DNA of 64,000 nucleotides from positions 117,201-181,200 of the forward strand of contig NZ_MSKS01000001.1 in assembly GCF_001937445.1 (NCBI RefSeq), given 5' to 3'. The stretch is from Actinomyces oris. GTDB taxonomy: Bacteria > Actinomycetota > Actinomycetes > Actinomycetales > Actinomycetaceae. A program made the position numbers and the translations under genes. Shown piece after piece: positions 45,642 to 54,675 of this stretch; within the stretch, counting starts at the first letter, position 1; every line of letters starts with the position of its first letter. Below the pieces are notes generated by a model. That model searched no databases. It was not told where the DNA came from and worked only from the letters and a program-made list of their open reading frames with translations.

Positions 45642-46829
45642 TCAGGCGACGGCGTGGCTGGAGGACTGCGCGGAGGCGACGGTCGCCTGGGCCAGGACCT
45701 GGTCGCCGTCGTCGCCGCCGTAGACGACCAGGCTCTGACCTGCGGCCACGCCACGCAGGGGCGTGGCCAGCTCGGCGTGCAGGAGCCCGCGCGCCGCATC
45801 GACGCGGACCCTTGCCGGGACCGGCCGGCCGTGGGCGCGCACCTGAACGCCAGCCTCCTGCCAGCCGACGGCGGGGGAGCCGTCAGGATCGGTGCTGCCG
45901 GCTGCCGGGCAGGTGGCGAGCGGTTCGGGGTCGGCGAGCAGAACGAGCCCGTCGCCGTCGACCGCGGTGCGGCTGAGCAGCTCCTCGGGGCCGACGACGA
46001 CCTCGTTGGTGGCCGGGCGCGTCTCGATGACGTAGCGGGGGCGGCCGTCCTCAGCCGGGCGGGACAGGCCCAGGCCCTTGCGCTGGCCGACGGTGAAGCC
46101 GAAGTAGCCCTGGTGGGTGCCCAGGACCTCTCCGTCGGGGGAGACCATGGCGCCCTGGCTGGCGCCGAGTGAGCGGGTCAGAAAACCGCGCGTGTCGCCG
46201 TCGGCCACGAAGCAGATGTCGTAGGAGTCCGGCTTGGAGGCCACCGGCAGGCCGCGGGCCTCGGCCTCGGCACGCACCTGCGCCTTGGAGGGTGCGTCAC
46301 CCAGGGGGAAGAGGGCCCGGGCCAGGCCCTCGCGGCCGGAGACGGCCAGAACATAGGACTGGTCCTTGGCGGCGTCGACGGCGCGGCGCAGCGTGAGGCC
46401 CGCGGTGTCACCGGGGCGGCCGGAGGAGGCGCCGCCGCTCAGGCGCGCGTAGTGGCCGGTGGCGACGGCGTCGAAGCCCAGGGCCAGGGCCCGCTCGAGG
46501 AGGGCGTCGAACTTGACGCGCTCGTTGCAGCGCACACAGGGGTTGGGGGTGCGCCCGGCGCGGTACTCGTCGAGGAAGTCGGCCACGACGCGCTCCTCGA
46601 ACTCCTCCGACAGATCCCACACGTAGAAGGGGATCCCCAGGATCTGGGCGGCCCAGCGGGCGTCGGCGGAGTCCTCGATGGAGCAGCAGCCGCGCGAGCC
46701 TGTACGGGTCTGGGCCCGGTTGCGGGTCAGGGCCATGTGGACGCCCACGACCTCATGACCGGCGTCGACGGCGCGCGCCGCGGCCACGGCGGAGTCGACT
46801 CCACCGGACAGGGCGGCCAGGACGCGCAC
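45642..46829 (-). CDS. mnmA: tRNA-specific 2-thiouridylase MnmA
   Basis: 395 residues from GTG 46827-46829 with AAGGAG spaced five bases upstream. The PP-loop [14 protein letters not shown] activates U34 of tRNA. The catalytic cysteines are in PNPCVRCNE and [22 protein letters not shown] marks the tRNA-contact domain. A C-terminal beta-barrel follows. The enzyme makes 2-thiouridine in tRNA-Lys/Glu/Gln using sulfur from a cysteine desulfurase. In many actinobacteria a cysteine desulfurase gene sits directly next to mnmA; here it is about 14 kb away on the same strand (60903-62123). Confidence 0.96.
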   Translation of the reverse strand: MRVLAALSGGVDSAVAAARAVDAGHEVVGVHMALTRNRAQTRTGSRGCCSIEDSADARWAAQILGIPFYVWDLSEEFEERVVADFLDEYRAGRTPNPCVRCNERVKFDALLERALALGFDAVATGHYARLSGGASSGRPGDTAGLTLRRAVDAAKDQSYVLAVSGREGLARALFPLGDAPSKAQVRAEAEARGLPVASKPDSYDICFVADGDTRGFLTRSLGASQGAMVSPDGEVLGTHQGYFGFTVGQRKGLGLSRPAEDGRPRYVIETRPATNEVVVGPEELLSRTAVDGDGLVLLADPEPLATCPAAGSTDPDGSPAVGWQEAGVQVRAHGRPVPARVRVDAARGLLHAELATPLRGVAAGQSLVVYGGDDGDQVLAQATVASAQSSSHAVA

Positions 46830-46964
46830 GGGGTCTCCTTCGGACAGACGGGTAGATGTTGCTACGGTCGTGGCAGGCTACCGCAGGTCGGTGGCGGCCA
46901 GGCAACCGGGAGAGCCCGGGGCCTGGTGGTGGCCGGCATAGGATGACGGTGAGGAAGGAGCCCG

Positions 46965-47705
46965 ATGACTGACGAGTACGCCATTGACGCCCCCAGCTTC
47001 GCCCGGACCCTGCGCGATCAGCGCCGTACGCGGATGAAGGGCGGCCTGTACCACCTCAACCAGGTGCTCATGGCGTACAACTCCAACCGTATCGAGGGCA
47101 GCCGGCTCGATGAGGAGCAGACCCGGTTCATTTACGAGACCCGCACCATTACGGGGGAGAACGTCGCCGTTGACGACGTCGTGGAGACGGTCAACTCCTT
47201 CGAGCTGTTCGATGAGATGATCGACCGCCTCGGTGAGCCGATCACTGCCGAGACGATGAAGAACTACCACCGAGTCCTCAAACGGGGGACCGCCGATGCG
47301 CGGCGGCCTTCGTTCGCCGTCGGGGACTACAAGCGCGTTCCCAATGTGGTGGGCGGGCGCGAGACCGTGGCGCCCGAGCACGTCGCGCTCGCCATCGACG
47401 ATCTCATCGCACGAACCCCGGCGAGCATGACCTTCGACGACATCGCCGACTTCCACTACCGCTTCGAGAGCATCCACCCGTTCCAGGACGGCAACGGTCG
47501 GGTGGGGCGGATCCTCATGTTTCAGCAGTGCCTGGCCAACGGCATCATGCCGTTCATCGTGCTCGACTCGACCAAGGCCTTCTACTACCGCGGCTTGAGC
47601 GAGTACGAGCAGGAGCCGGGGTTCCTACGAGAGACCTTCAGGTCCCTCCAGGACGACTACTACGCGCGCTTCGCCCGGTTCGTTGAGATGACGCCAGGGG
47701 AGTGA
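46965..47705 (+). CDS. Fic domain protein, probable self-inhibited AMP transferase
   Basis: 246 residues with the complete Fic motif HPFQDGNGRVGR (His171). An N-terminal motif SNRIEG (Ser40 to Glu44-Gly45) matches the inhibitory helix [S/T]xxxE[G/N] of class II Fic proteins, where the glutamate blocks ATP binding. The family transfers AMP or another nucleotide part to protein hydroxyls. No separate antitoxin gene is needed for this class, and none is present. It is divergent from mnmA (135 bp gap). The cellular target cannot be predicted from sequence. Confidence 0.92.
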   Translation: MTDEYAIDAPSFARTLRDQRRTRMKGGLYHLNQVLMAYNSNRIEGSRLDEEQTRFIYETRTITGENVAVDDVVETVNSFELFDEMIDRLGEPITAETMKNYHRVLKRGTADARRPSFAVGDYKRVPNVVGGRETVAPEHVALAIDDLIARTPASMTFDDIADFHYRFESIHPFQDGNGRVGRILMFQQCLANGIMPFIVLDSTKAFYYRGLSEYEQEPGFLRETFRSLQDDYYARFARFVEMTPGE

Positions 47706-47891
47706 GGGTTGAATGAGATGTCACTGCTTTCGCATCTCTCGAACACGGTACAGATAAGCCTCAGTGGTCCCGTAGACGATGTTCCTGAATGTGTCGAGAA
47801 GGTCCTTCTCGATTCCATCATGTTGACGTGATGAAGTGATGGTCATCCGTGCCCGCATGAGCAAGCCTATTCATTCTCGAAAGGAGTCGTG

Positions 47892-48188
47892 ATGCTGACT
47901 GTGTGGTTTCCTCTCTCGATCACCTTCTTCATGCTGGCTGTACTGACTGCAGTAGCAGGTGCTCGAGGCCAGTCGATGACGAAGCCCGAACGGGAGCGAC
48001 TGTTCTTCCGGCAGACCTACGGCTTGTCGGTCGATCGCATGCTCTCGGAGAGTCCGCTGGATCGTGACGAGGTACGGCGCCTGCGCGACTCCGGGAGAAG
48101 AGACGGGCGTGTGCGAGCCATCAGGTACGTACGAAAATGGGATCCCGTCCCTTTGGAGATCGCCGCTCAGTTCGTCGACCGCGTGTGA
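47892..48188 (+). CDS. Small single-span membrane protein, unknown function
   Basis: 98 residues; AAGGAG lies 6-11 bases upstream of ATG 47892 (a GTG directly before it is also possible). One N-terminal membrane segment, WFPLSITFFMLAVLTAVAGA, is followed by a charged cytoplasmic tail of about 70 residues rich in Arg and Asp (LDRDEVRRLRDSGRRDG). I recognise no family. Codon use is normal. An odd-centred palindrome, TCGAGAAGG-T-CCTTCTCGA, lies at 47794-47812 in its upstream region and may be a regulatory site. Downstream is a cluster of crossing inverted repeats. Confidence 0.6.
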   Translation: MLTVWFPLSITFFMLAVLTAVAGARGQSMTKPERERLFFRQTYGLSVDRMLSESPLDRDEVRRLRDSGRRDGRVRAIRYVRKWDPVPLEIAAQFVDRV

Positions 48189-48200
48189 GAGGGGCTGCGC

Positions 48201-48310
48201 TGGATCGGGAACTGCGTTCTCCGTTCAGGACGTACTTTTCCCCCAAACGGCTGCTGGCGGGTACCAGTCGTTTGGGGGATAACGCAGTCCTCGATCAACA
48301 AGTACGTCCT
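48201..48310. repeat. Three interlocking inverted repeats downstream of the small membrane protein
   Basis: ACTGCGTT (48211-48218, extended imperfectly to 48201) pairs with AACGCAGT (48281-48288). AGGACGTACTT (48227-48237) pairs with AAGTACGTCCT (48300-48310). CCCCCAAACG (48240-48249) pairs with CGTTTGGGGG (48269-48278). The inner pair forms a simple hairpin. The two outer pairs cross each other, so they cannot form one nested stem but could form a pseudoknot or come from shuffled copies of a repeat. No gene is recognised between 48189 and 48383. Confidence 0.6.
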
Positions 48311-48383
48311 CGATGGCCGAGGACTCGGGCTCCAGAGCGGATGGTCGGCTGTCCGGCGCTGTTGCGTGGCCGTTGAGGGGCGC

Positions 48384-48560
48384 TCACCGGGAGGCGAACT
48401 CGTAACCGGCGCGAATGAGGTCCCTGAGCCAGTCGCTCTGCGCGGTCTTCATTGTCTCGACGACGACGTGATGGTTCCACCTGTTCGCACTGACCCGGTC
48501 GACGCGGTGGACGTGCGGGTCCTCCACGGGGCGATCGAGCTCACGCATTCGGAGGGTTAC
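48384..48560 (-). pseudogene. Possible C-terminal remnant of a DUF5655-like protein
   Basis: The minus-strand frame ending at 48384 reads SVTLRMRELDRPVEDPHVHRVD and then HHVVVETMKTAQSDWLRDLIRAGYEFASR (cited in part). The pattern with a late hydrophobic strand and a final WL..L..AYE-type helix recalls the end of DUF5655 domains. No start or upstream part survives; the frame runs into the 3' end of the DUF418 gene. It is at best a fragment. Confidence 0.3.
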
Positions 48561-49591
48561 GCTATCCCGTCCGTCGTCGTCGGCACGTAGCTGACCGGAT
48601 CGAGTCGTTTCGACTGCGGGCGCTGCAGCGGAATCCATCGCCACCAGGTGATGCAGCGCCACACCCACTCCAGGGGGCCGTAGGCGAACCGGGAGAGCCA
48701 AAGACGGCAGAACACCCATTGGAGGGGCAGAACCGCGGCAGCGACGATGAGACCGGGAATCACGTCCTGGGTGGAGCGCGAATCGAGCAGCACTCCCGCC
48801 GGCACCATGACGAAGGAAGCGGTGACGTAGCAGGTCAGCGCCATGCGGCCCAGGGGTTCGAATACCGCGCTCAGGGCCCGCCGCACCGGGGTGCGCCAGA
48901 GCAGCGCCAGAAGGCAGACATAGAGACAGGCCATGAGTCCTCCGGCGACTCCGCCCGCCGTGAAGAACCTGGGATCACCGCCCTCGGCGGCCTGCCAGGG
49001 GATCGCGGCCGCGCTGGCAGCTGCGAATACGAGCGTCGCCGCCCCGATCCGACGGTCGGCGTGCTCGAGGCGTGCCGGAAGGCCGTAGGCCTGGGCCGCC
49101 GATCCCAGAAGGAACAGTCCGGGCAGCGATAGTGCCCCTCCTCCCGTGAATGCGTAGGCGCCGACCGTCGCCAGCAGACCGAGTACCAGACGCACGGAGC
49201 GCGGGACCTTGAGGACGAATGGCAGGAGAATGGCTCCCACAACCGCGTAGTCGCGCAGGATCTCACCGGGATAGAGGATCGAGTGGAGTAGCCCAATCAC
49301 CAGGAGCGCGGCAAGGCGGCGCAGCAGGATCTTCCAGGCAGGGGCGCCCCGGCGGATCGCGGAATCGATGACGAACCCCATGCTCATTCCGAACATGAAG
49401 GAGAAGATCGGTACGAAGCGGGTCGCCACCAGGAAGTTCAGGACGTTCTCCGCCAACGGGATGGTTTGGAAGGGCCGGACCGGGACGTCATCTCCCAGGC
49501 ACATGAGATCGGCGGCGTTGACGAGGAGAATGCCTGCGATGGCGAAGCCGCGCAAGGAGTCGAGGAAATGGAACCGGTTGCTGGTACTCAT
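48557..49591 (-). CDS. DUF418-type membrane protein
   Basis: 344 residues with about eight to ten hydrophobic segments. The start is the family's typical one: FHFLDSLRGFAIAGILLVNAADL. It also has FVPIFSFMFGMSMGFVI and, in the C-terminal DUF418 part, ALSAVFEPLGRMALTCYVTASF. The family is related to membrane acyltransferases with a SLRG opening and is often annotated only as a hypothetical integral membrane protein. Its substrate is unknown. It is on the minus strand next to the two-component system with a 115 bp gap and probably has its own promoter. Confidence 0.85.
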   Translation of the reverse strand: MSTSNRFHFLDSLRGFAIAGILLVNAADLMCLGDDVPVRPFQTIPLAENVLNFLVATRFVPIFSFMFGMSMGFVIDSAIRRGAPAWKILLRRLAALLVIGLLHSILYPGEILRDYAVVGAILLPFVLKVPRSVRLVLGLLATVGAYAFTGGGALSLPGLFLLGSAAQAYGLPARLEHADRRIGAATLVFAAASAAAIPWQAAEGGDPRFFTAGGVAGGLMACLYVCLLALLWRTPVRRALSAVFEPLGRMALTCYVTASFVMVPAGVLLDSRSTQDVIPGLIVAAAVLPLQWVFCRLWLSRFAYGPLEWVWRCITWWRWIPLQRPQSKRLDPVSYVPTTTDGIA

Positions 49592-49706
49592 GGAGCCGAC
49601 CGTAGAGCCCGACGACGGTCATTGTGACCGATGGGGGCCAGCTTCCACCCGGGGTTGCAAGGTGTCGGGGCGATTTCCAACTCGGGGACGCGCAACCGGT
49701 GCCGGG

Positions 49707-50390
49707 TTACCCACCCACGCGCACGAGTCCGCTCTCGTAGGCCAGCACAATGAGCTGGGCCCGGTCACGCAGCTCCAGCTTGTGCAGGATCCGGTTGAGG
49801 TGGGACTTGATCGTCGACTCGGCCAGGACGAGGTGCTGGGCGATCTCGGCGTTGCTCATGGCGCGTCCGACCAGCGTGACGATCTCCTTCTCCCGGTCGG
49901 ATAGAGCATCGATGGACTCTGTATGTACGGCGCCGGGCTCCGAGGGGCCGGCTGGGCCGGTGGGGGCGAACCACCGCTTCAGCAGCCGGCGCGTGGCCGA
50001 CGGCGCCACCACCGAGTCTCCTCGGGCCACGGCGCGGATACCGGCCAGGAGCTCGGGCGCCGTCGAGTCCTTGAGCAGGAAGCCCGAGGCCCCGGCCCGC
50101 ATCGCCGCCACGAGGTAGTCGTCCAGGTCGAAGGTGGTCAGGATGAGCACCTTGAGGTCGGGGTGGCTGCCCAGAACCGCGTGGGTGGCGGAGATGCCGT
50201 CCAAGGTGGGCATCCTGATATCCATGAGGACGATGTCGGGCTGAGTGGCCTTGACCATGGGAAGAACACCGACGCCGTCGGAGGCCTGGCCGACCACGCA
50301 CATGTCCTTCTGCGCATCGAGGATCATGCGGAAGCCGGAACGGACCAGGTCCTGATCGTCCACCAGCGCAATGCGCAGGGTTCGGGTCAT
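49707..50390 (-). CDS. LuxR/NarL-type response regulator
   Basis: 227 residues. The receiver domain has acidic residues in ALVDDQD and the phospho-acceptor Asp in DIVLMDIRMP. The switch Lys is in FLLKDS. The C-terminal LuxR helix-turn-helix reads LSDREKEIVTLVGRAMSNAEIAQHL and ends in STIKSHLNRILHKL. The ATG overlaps the kinase stop (ATGA on the minus strand), so it is translated with its kinase. The target genes are unknown; the flanking DUF418 gene and the cas operon are candidates by position only. Confidence 0.94.
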   Translation of the reverse strand: MTRTLRIALVDDQDLVRSGFRMILDAQKDMCVVGQASDGVGVLPMVKATQPDIVLMDIRMPTLDGISATHAVLGSHPDLKVLILTTFDLDDYLVAAMRAGASGFLLKDSTAPELLAGIRAVARGDSVVAPSATRRLLKRWFAPTGPAGPSEPGAVHTESIDALSDREKEIVTLVGRAMSNAEIAQHLVLAESTIKSHLNRILHKLELRDRAQLIVLAYESGLVRVGG

Positions 50391-51769
50391 ATCGGTTCTC
50401 CTCCCGGGTTCACGACCGTCGACTGAGGGGCCTCGGAGGGAATGCGGGCGCGCACGATGAATCCTCCCCCGGGGCCCGGGCCCGCCTCCAGGGAGCCGCC
50501 GACCGCCGCCAGGCGTTGGCGCAGGTTCACCAGCCCCTGGCCCCCGCCGGTGTCCGCGGGCGTCTGCTCGGACGACGGGAGGCGGCCGCCGGCCCTCGGG
50601 GCAAGCGCCCCAGTGCCGGGGGCGCTGGGCTGATCGGCGACGGTCAGAACGACCTCCTTGTGAGCCTCGTCGTCACGGTACTCCAGCCTCACCTCGACCG
50701 CGGCCGCCTCAGCGTGCTTGAGCACGTTGGTCAAAGACTCCTGCGTCGTTCGGTACAGGGCGAGCTCCGCCTGCGCGCTGAGCGGACTGCGGCCTCCCGT
50801 CTGCTCGCCCTCACTGATCAGCCGGTCGTCCACTGACAGGGTGACCGGCAGCCCGGTCGCACGGACGTCGTCGACGATCCTGGGCAGATCGGCGATCCTC
50901 GGGACCGGACGCAGCGGCGTCTCGGTGACAGGGGAGGCGGGCCGGGCATCGTCGGGCTCAGCGGGCTCTGCGGCGCCCCGGCGCTCTTCCGATTGCGGGG
51001 GAGAGGCCAGAGTGCGGGTCAGACTGCGGGTGTCGGCCAGGGCCGAGTGCGCGGTCGCCCGGATCTGCCCGAGCGCCTGAGCCGCCTGCTCCAGTCGCTC
51101 GTCGGCGGGGAGGTCGATGTCCTCGGAGCCAGCCGCCAGGTAGTGGCCCGCCTCAGCCTGCACGGCGATCAGCGCCAGGGCGTGTCCGACGACGTCGTGA
51201 ACCTCCCTGGCGATCTCGTTGCGCAGCGCTGCGTCGTGCGCAGCCCGGCGCTGCTCCTCCGCCGTCAGGCGGCTGGCCCGAAGCTGGCGGCGCTGCGTCA
51301 CGAATCTTCCCAGGCCCCAGGCGATGGCGGCGCTGCACAGCGCTGCGAAGGTGGCCTGTGCCATGTCCTGGGCCCAGAGGGAGAGCGGGACGATTCCCAG
51401 CTCATCCCGGTTCCAGTCCCACGCCCCCAGCGTCGAGCCGACGACAACGGCTATGGCCCACACCGGCGTGAACTCCCGTTCGCCCCACCGGCCTGCCGCG
51501 TACAGGGACACGACGATCGTCAGATCCGCGGGCAGCGGAGCGTCGGTGACGCCGAGCTGGAGTGCGCACAGCACAAGATGGACGCCGAGGACGGCGTCGG
51601 GCTTCTCTCGACGCCACCACAGCACGATGACTGCCAGCGCGGCGCCAGCCGTAATGCTCCAGGAGCCGTCGGAGACCTGCCATGTGCCCACGATCGCGAA
51701 GAGCGTGAGAACGCCGGCGCCCACGGCTTGCACGCAGCGGGTCACGATGCGTCTGTCCTGCTTGGGCAT
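50387..51769 (-). CDS. Sensor histidine kinase (HisKA_3 type)
   Basis: 460 residues. Four or five membrane segments fill the first 150 residues (GVLTLFAIVGTWQV, ITAGAALAVIVLWW and others), with no large external domain, so the signal is probably sensed in the membrane. The HisKA_3 H-box is REVHDVVGHALALIAVQAE. The ATP-binding region has ESLTNVLKHAEA (N-box) and, near the C-terminus, GQGLVNLRQRLAAVGG. A Pro/Glu/Arg-rich insert separates the two. It phosphorylates the overlapping response regulator. It is divergent from the cas operon with 147 bp in between. Confidence 0.93.
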   Translation of the reverse strand: MPKQDRRIVTRCVQAVGAGVLTLFAIVGTWQVSDGSWSITAGAALAVIVLWWRREKPDAVLGVHLVLCALQLGVTDAPLPADLTIVVSLYAAGRWGEREFTPVWAIAVVVGSTLGAWDWNRDELGIVPLSLWAQDMAQATFAALCSAAIAWGLGRFVTQRRQLRASRLTAEEQRRAAHDAALRNEIAREVHDVVGHALALIAVQAEAGHYLAAGSEDIDLPADERLEQAAQALGQIRATAHSALADTRSLTRTLASPPQSEERRGAAEPAEPDDARPASPVTETPLRPVPRIADLPRIVDDVRATGLPVTLSVDDRLISEGEQTGGRSPLSAQAELALYRTTQESLTNVLKHAEAAAVEVRLEYRDDEAHKEVVLTVADQPSAPGTGALAPRAGGRLPSSEQTPADTGGGQGLVNLRQRLAAVGGSLEAGPGPGGGFIVRARIPSEAPQSTVVNPGGEPI

Positions 51770-51853
51770 GCCCTCACTATGGCAGAGAGCTTCGGGCTAT
51801 AACAGCGTTTTGCCGCCGGAGTCAACCCGCAATATCGTCGCGTCATATGTGTC

Positions 51854-51897
51854 GTAGGTCAGGTGTAGAGATGTAGGTGTAGGTCAGACGGACCTAC
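51854..51897. promoter_or_regulatory. GTAGGTC repeats upstream of the cas operon
   Basis: GTAGGTC occurs at 51854-51860 and 51879-51885, and its inverse GACCTAC at 51891-51897, making an inverted repeat with a 5-base centre plus a direct copy 25 bp upstream. The block ends 19 bp before the csb1 ATG and overlaps the expected 5' end of the transcript. A possible promoter TTGCCG (51810-51815) - 17 - TATCGT (51833-51838) lies just upstream. This suggests a repressor site controlling the cas genes. Inference from pattern and position. Confidence 0.5.
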
Positions 51898-51916
51898 CTC
51901 AACGAGGAGACCCTAC

Positions 51917-53110
51917 ATGTCAACGATCACCCTTCAGCACCTGCTTGACGCCTGCAGCCCGGGCGGAGCCAGCGTCCTGACCTCGGTCACCCCTTTGGAG
52001 CCTGCGGCCGGTCCTCATGCCTCGGTCGCTCCGGCCAAGTTCGTCTCCGGCAGCAAGTCCGTGTTCGCCTATGAGCGGCGCTTCTGGAACGGAGAACCCG
52101 TCACCGCCGTCCTCATCGACTCCAAGCAGTCCCAGAACAACAGGTTAGAGGCAGCCGTGTCAGCGGCCATCGCGGATGAGGACCCCGTACTGGCCCGCAC
52201 TCCACGCATTGAGCTGAGATTCGAGGACGGCCAGGTCTACAGCGATCTCGACCTGCCGCACCGGGCCTTCGACGGGCAGATCCGGGCCGGCACCATCAAC
52301 GGAGAACCGGTGACCTCGGTTGAGGAGTATCGAAAGCTCCGTGATGCCACGGTGAACCATGCGCGCCCGTTGCTGGAGCGCAGCCCCATGACGCTCCTGC
52401 TCGGAGGCTGGGACGCCAGCCGCAAGAGCCATCAGGGACGCTACCGCAGCATCCTCGTTGGCGAGATCATCGGCATCCTCGCGGACCAGGACGGGGGAGC
52501 GGAGGCCAACCAGTCCAAGCGCGGAGGCGCCCGGATCGATCCCCTGGGCGCAAGAATCCAGCTGGACCGGGCGGGCCGTAAAGCAATCGCAGATGCGCAG
52601 AAGGAAGAATTGTCCAAAAAGACGTATGACAATTCCATTGGTAAGAATGAAAAGGAAGGGTTAGCTCGACTTGGCATTGGGGCTATCCCGCCGTCGCTGG
52701 AGCAGCTCGGTGGTGTCACCTGCCAGGAGATCATCCGTTCCCATGTGCTCAGCTTCGCTGCGCTTCGTGCCCTGCGCTTCGACTCTCCAACGCCGGAAGG
52801 CGACGTCGCCTGTCGAGCGCTGCTGGCCGCACTCGCTCTCAACGGCCTGGCACGTTCCGATGCCGAGCTCCTCCTACGGGCAAACTGCGACCTGGTGGAG
52901 ACCGGCCCCGCCGTCGTCACTCTGGACAAGCGATACGGGCAGAAGGAGAACTTTGAGCCACTGAGCATCGACCAGGCCCAGGACCTGCTGAGCGCCGCCA
53001 TCGACCATGCGACTCAAACGGCGAACCTGACCTGGGATGGTTCGGTCCTCGTCGTTGAGGGCAACCCGGCGATTCTTGCTGCTGCGGCTGACGATGCGCA
53101 GGACGACTGA
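51917..53110 (+). CDS. csb1: Type I-G CRISPR Cas7 (Csb1)
   Basis: 397 residues; GAGGAGA precedes ATG 51917. The text matches the Csb1/GSU0053 family: RRFWNGEPVTAVLIDSKQSQNNRLEA, MTLLLGGWDASRKSHQGRYRS, then GARIDPLGARI. Csb1 is the Cas7 backbone protein that covers the crRNA spacer in type I-G (formerly I-U) effector complexes. A short stretch near 52595-52665 is much richer in A and T than its surroundings but keeps the frame (QKEELSKKTYDNSIGKNEKEG). The stop overlaps csb2 (TGATG). Confidence 0.95.
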   Translation: MSTITLQHLLDACSPGGASVLTSVTPLEPAAGPHASVAPAKFVSGSKSVFAYERRFWNGEPVTAVLIDSKQSQNNRLEAAVSAAIADEDPVLARTPRIELRFEDGQVYSDLDLPHRAFDGQIRAGTINGEPVTSVEEYRKLRDATVNHARPLLERSPMTLLLGGWDASRKSHQGRYRSILVGEIIGILADQDGGAEANQSKRGGARIDPLGARIQLDRAGRKAIADAQKEELSKKTYDNSIGKNEKEGLARLGIGAIPPSLEQLGGVTCQEIIRSHVLSFAALRALRFDSPTPEGDVACRALLAALALNGLARSDAELLLRANCDLVETGPAVVTLDKRYGQKENFEPLSIDQAQDLLSAAIDHATQTANLTWDGSVLVVEGNPAILAAAADDAQDD

Positions 53111-54675
53111 TGGCTCCCGTCAGCATTACCGCGCGCTTTCCCCTCGGCGTCTACCACGGGCATGCAGTAGACGGCAGCCCCGAACCGATCCCCTCTCCTG
53201 CTCGGTTGTTCTCCGCCTTCGTGAGTGCCTCCCATACTGGGGCCGCTGCGGCCGCTGACGGCCAGGTGAACCCTGGTATCGATGAGGCGTTGACCTGGTT
53301 GGAGAACCATTCTCCTCACGGTCTGCATATCCCGAGCACGGCTCCAGTTCAGACAGGCACGAGAGTCGCCTACCGGAAGACGGGCACGATCGAGAAGAAT
53401 CAGCCTAAGACCGCGGCCAAAGCCATCTCCGACGGCTACGCGATCAATGGTGAGATCGGCTGGATCTGGGATGACATGCCAGACGGTGTTCGTGACGTGC
53501 TCTCTCGGTTGTGCGAGGACGTTCCGTGCCTGGGGGAGATGGACAGCCCCGTGGTCTTGAGCATCAAGACCGTGGAGGCGAACTGGCGACTCGACCCTGC
53601 CGCAACCGCTTTCACACCGGGAGGTCTGCGCGTGCAGGTCCCCGCACCGGGGCGAACCCGCGTGCTCCGCGAGCTGTATTCCCAGTCCCGGCCTCTCAAA
53701 CCTCCGAGTGCATCCGCAGACGCGTTCCACCCCACGGGAGATTCCATCAGAACATTCCCGACCTCCGAGGAGTGCCTGCGGACCGCCAGGTATGCGGCTG
53801 TGGGGCCGTTGAGACGTCCCGATGGCGATCATTCTCCCTGGCGTGATGTCCTGATCTTCTTGGCCGACGACGGTACCGGGCGGGAAATCACCCCGGAACG
53901 CCGGGTGAGCTGGTGCGTCGCCTTCCACCGGGCGCTTGTGGCCCGTATCGGTGATGGGGCACCTGCGCTCGTCACCGGGCGATACCACGAAGGGCTGACA
54001 AGGCCAGCCAATCGTCTGGCTATCCAGTACGTTCCCGCGTCTGTGCTCGCTCAGTCAGTGGTTGAGACGGATCTCGACGTTCCAGGTGCCTTCCTCATCA
54101 TGCTGCCCTCCGACGTCAGCGACGACGATGAGGGAGTCGTCCTCAGAGCCCTGGCGGGGATGACTCAGCTGAACCACCGCAGAGATGAGGCGCCGGCGAG
54201 ATTGCGTCCGGTAGGGGAGGTCTTCGACGCACAGTGCTTTTGGCGCCCACCTGCTCAGGGAACGCAGCGTCTGTGGTCCCCGACGCCAGTGGCCGTGCCG
54301 GAGGTGGCCCGTCAGCGAGGGGACTGGACCTTTGAGGACGCGATCCTCCTGTCCCTGGGATTCGTCTGGCGCGATCGCTTCGCTGCCGTGCCCAAAGGCA
54401 CCAAGGGCTACCGCTCACTGGTGGCTCAGGTACGGAAACGTGGGGCTGGAGTGATGTGGTACCACCGTGTCACGAGGAACCCGAGCTTCTACGCCCACAA
54501 GATGCAGCGCGGCATGACCGCCCAGCCCTACACGGCGCTTGTCAGCGCCGGGGACCTCCTGGCGGACACTGAACTGGCCGCCGTAGGGCAGAGCCGGCAC
54601 CTGGGCGGGGGCCTGCTGGTACCGGCTGATCTTCCCATCGAACTGGCGCAGAACGTGTTGGGGAGGCGGCCGTGA
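53110..54675 (+). CDS. csb2: Type I-G Csb2, Cas5-Cas6 fusion
   Basis: 521 residues starting in the csb1 stop. The N-terminal Cas5-like RRM part opens with ITARFPLGVYHGHAVDG followed by PSPARLFSAFVSA. The C-terminal part is Cas6-like and ends with the glycine-rich loop VGQSRHLGGGLLVP. In type I-G, Csb2 both caps the crRNA 5' end and is expected to cut pre-crRNA at the repeat hairpin. The array at 59457 with its strong hairpin repeats is its expected substrate. The stop overlaps cas3 (GTGA). Confidence 0.93.
   Translation: MAPVSITARFPLGVYHGHAVDGSPEPIPSPARLFSAFVSASHTGAAAAADGQVNPGIDEALTWLENHSPHGLHIPSTAPVQTGTRVAYRKTGTIEKNQPKTAAKAISDGYAINGEIGWIWDDMPDGVRDVLSRLCEDVPCLGEMDSPVVLSIKTVEANWRLDPAATAFTPGGLRVQVPAPGRTRVLRELYSQSRPLKPPSASADAFHPTGDSIRTFPTSEECLRTARYAAVGPLRRPDGDHSPWRDVLIFLADDGTGREITPERRVSWCVAFHRALVARIGDGAPALVTGRYHEGLTRPANRLAIQYVPASVLAQSVVETDLDVPGAFLIMLPSDVSDDDEGVVLRALAGMTQLNHRRDEAPARLRPVGEVFDAQCFWRPPAQGTQRLWSPTPVAVPEVARQRGDWTFEDAILLSLGFVWRDRFAAVPKGTKGYRSLVAQVRKRGAGVMWYHRVTRNPSFYAHKMQRGMTAQPYTALVSAGDLLADTELAAVGQSRHLGGGLLVPADLPIELAQNVLGRRP

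Noticed and set aside
46965..48188. Fic plus small protein as a toxin-antitoxin pair
   Set aside because: The Fic protein carries its own inhibitory motif, the small protein is a membrane protein 186 bp downstream, and no antitoxin signature is seen.
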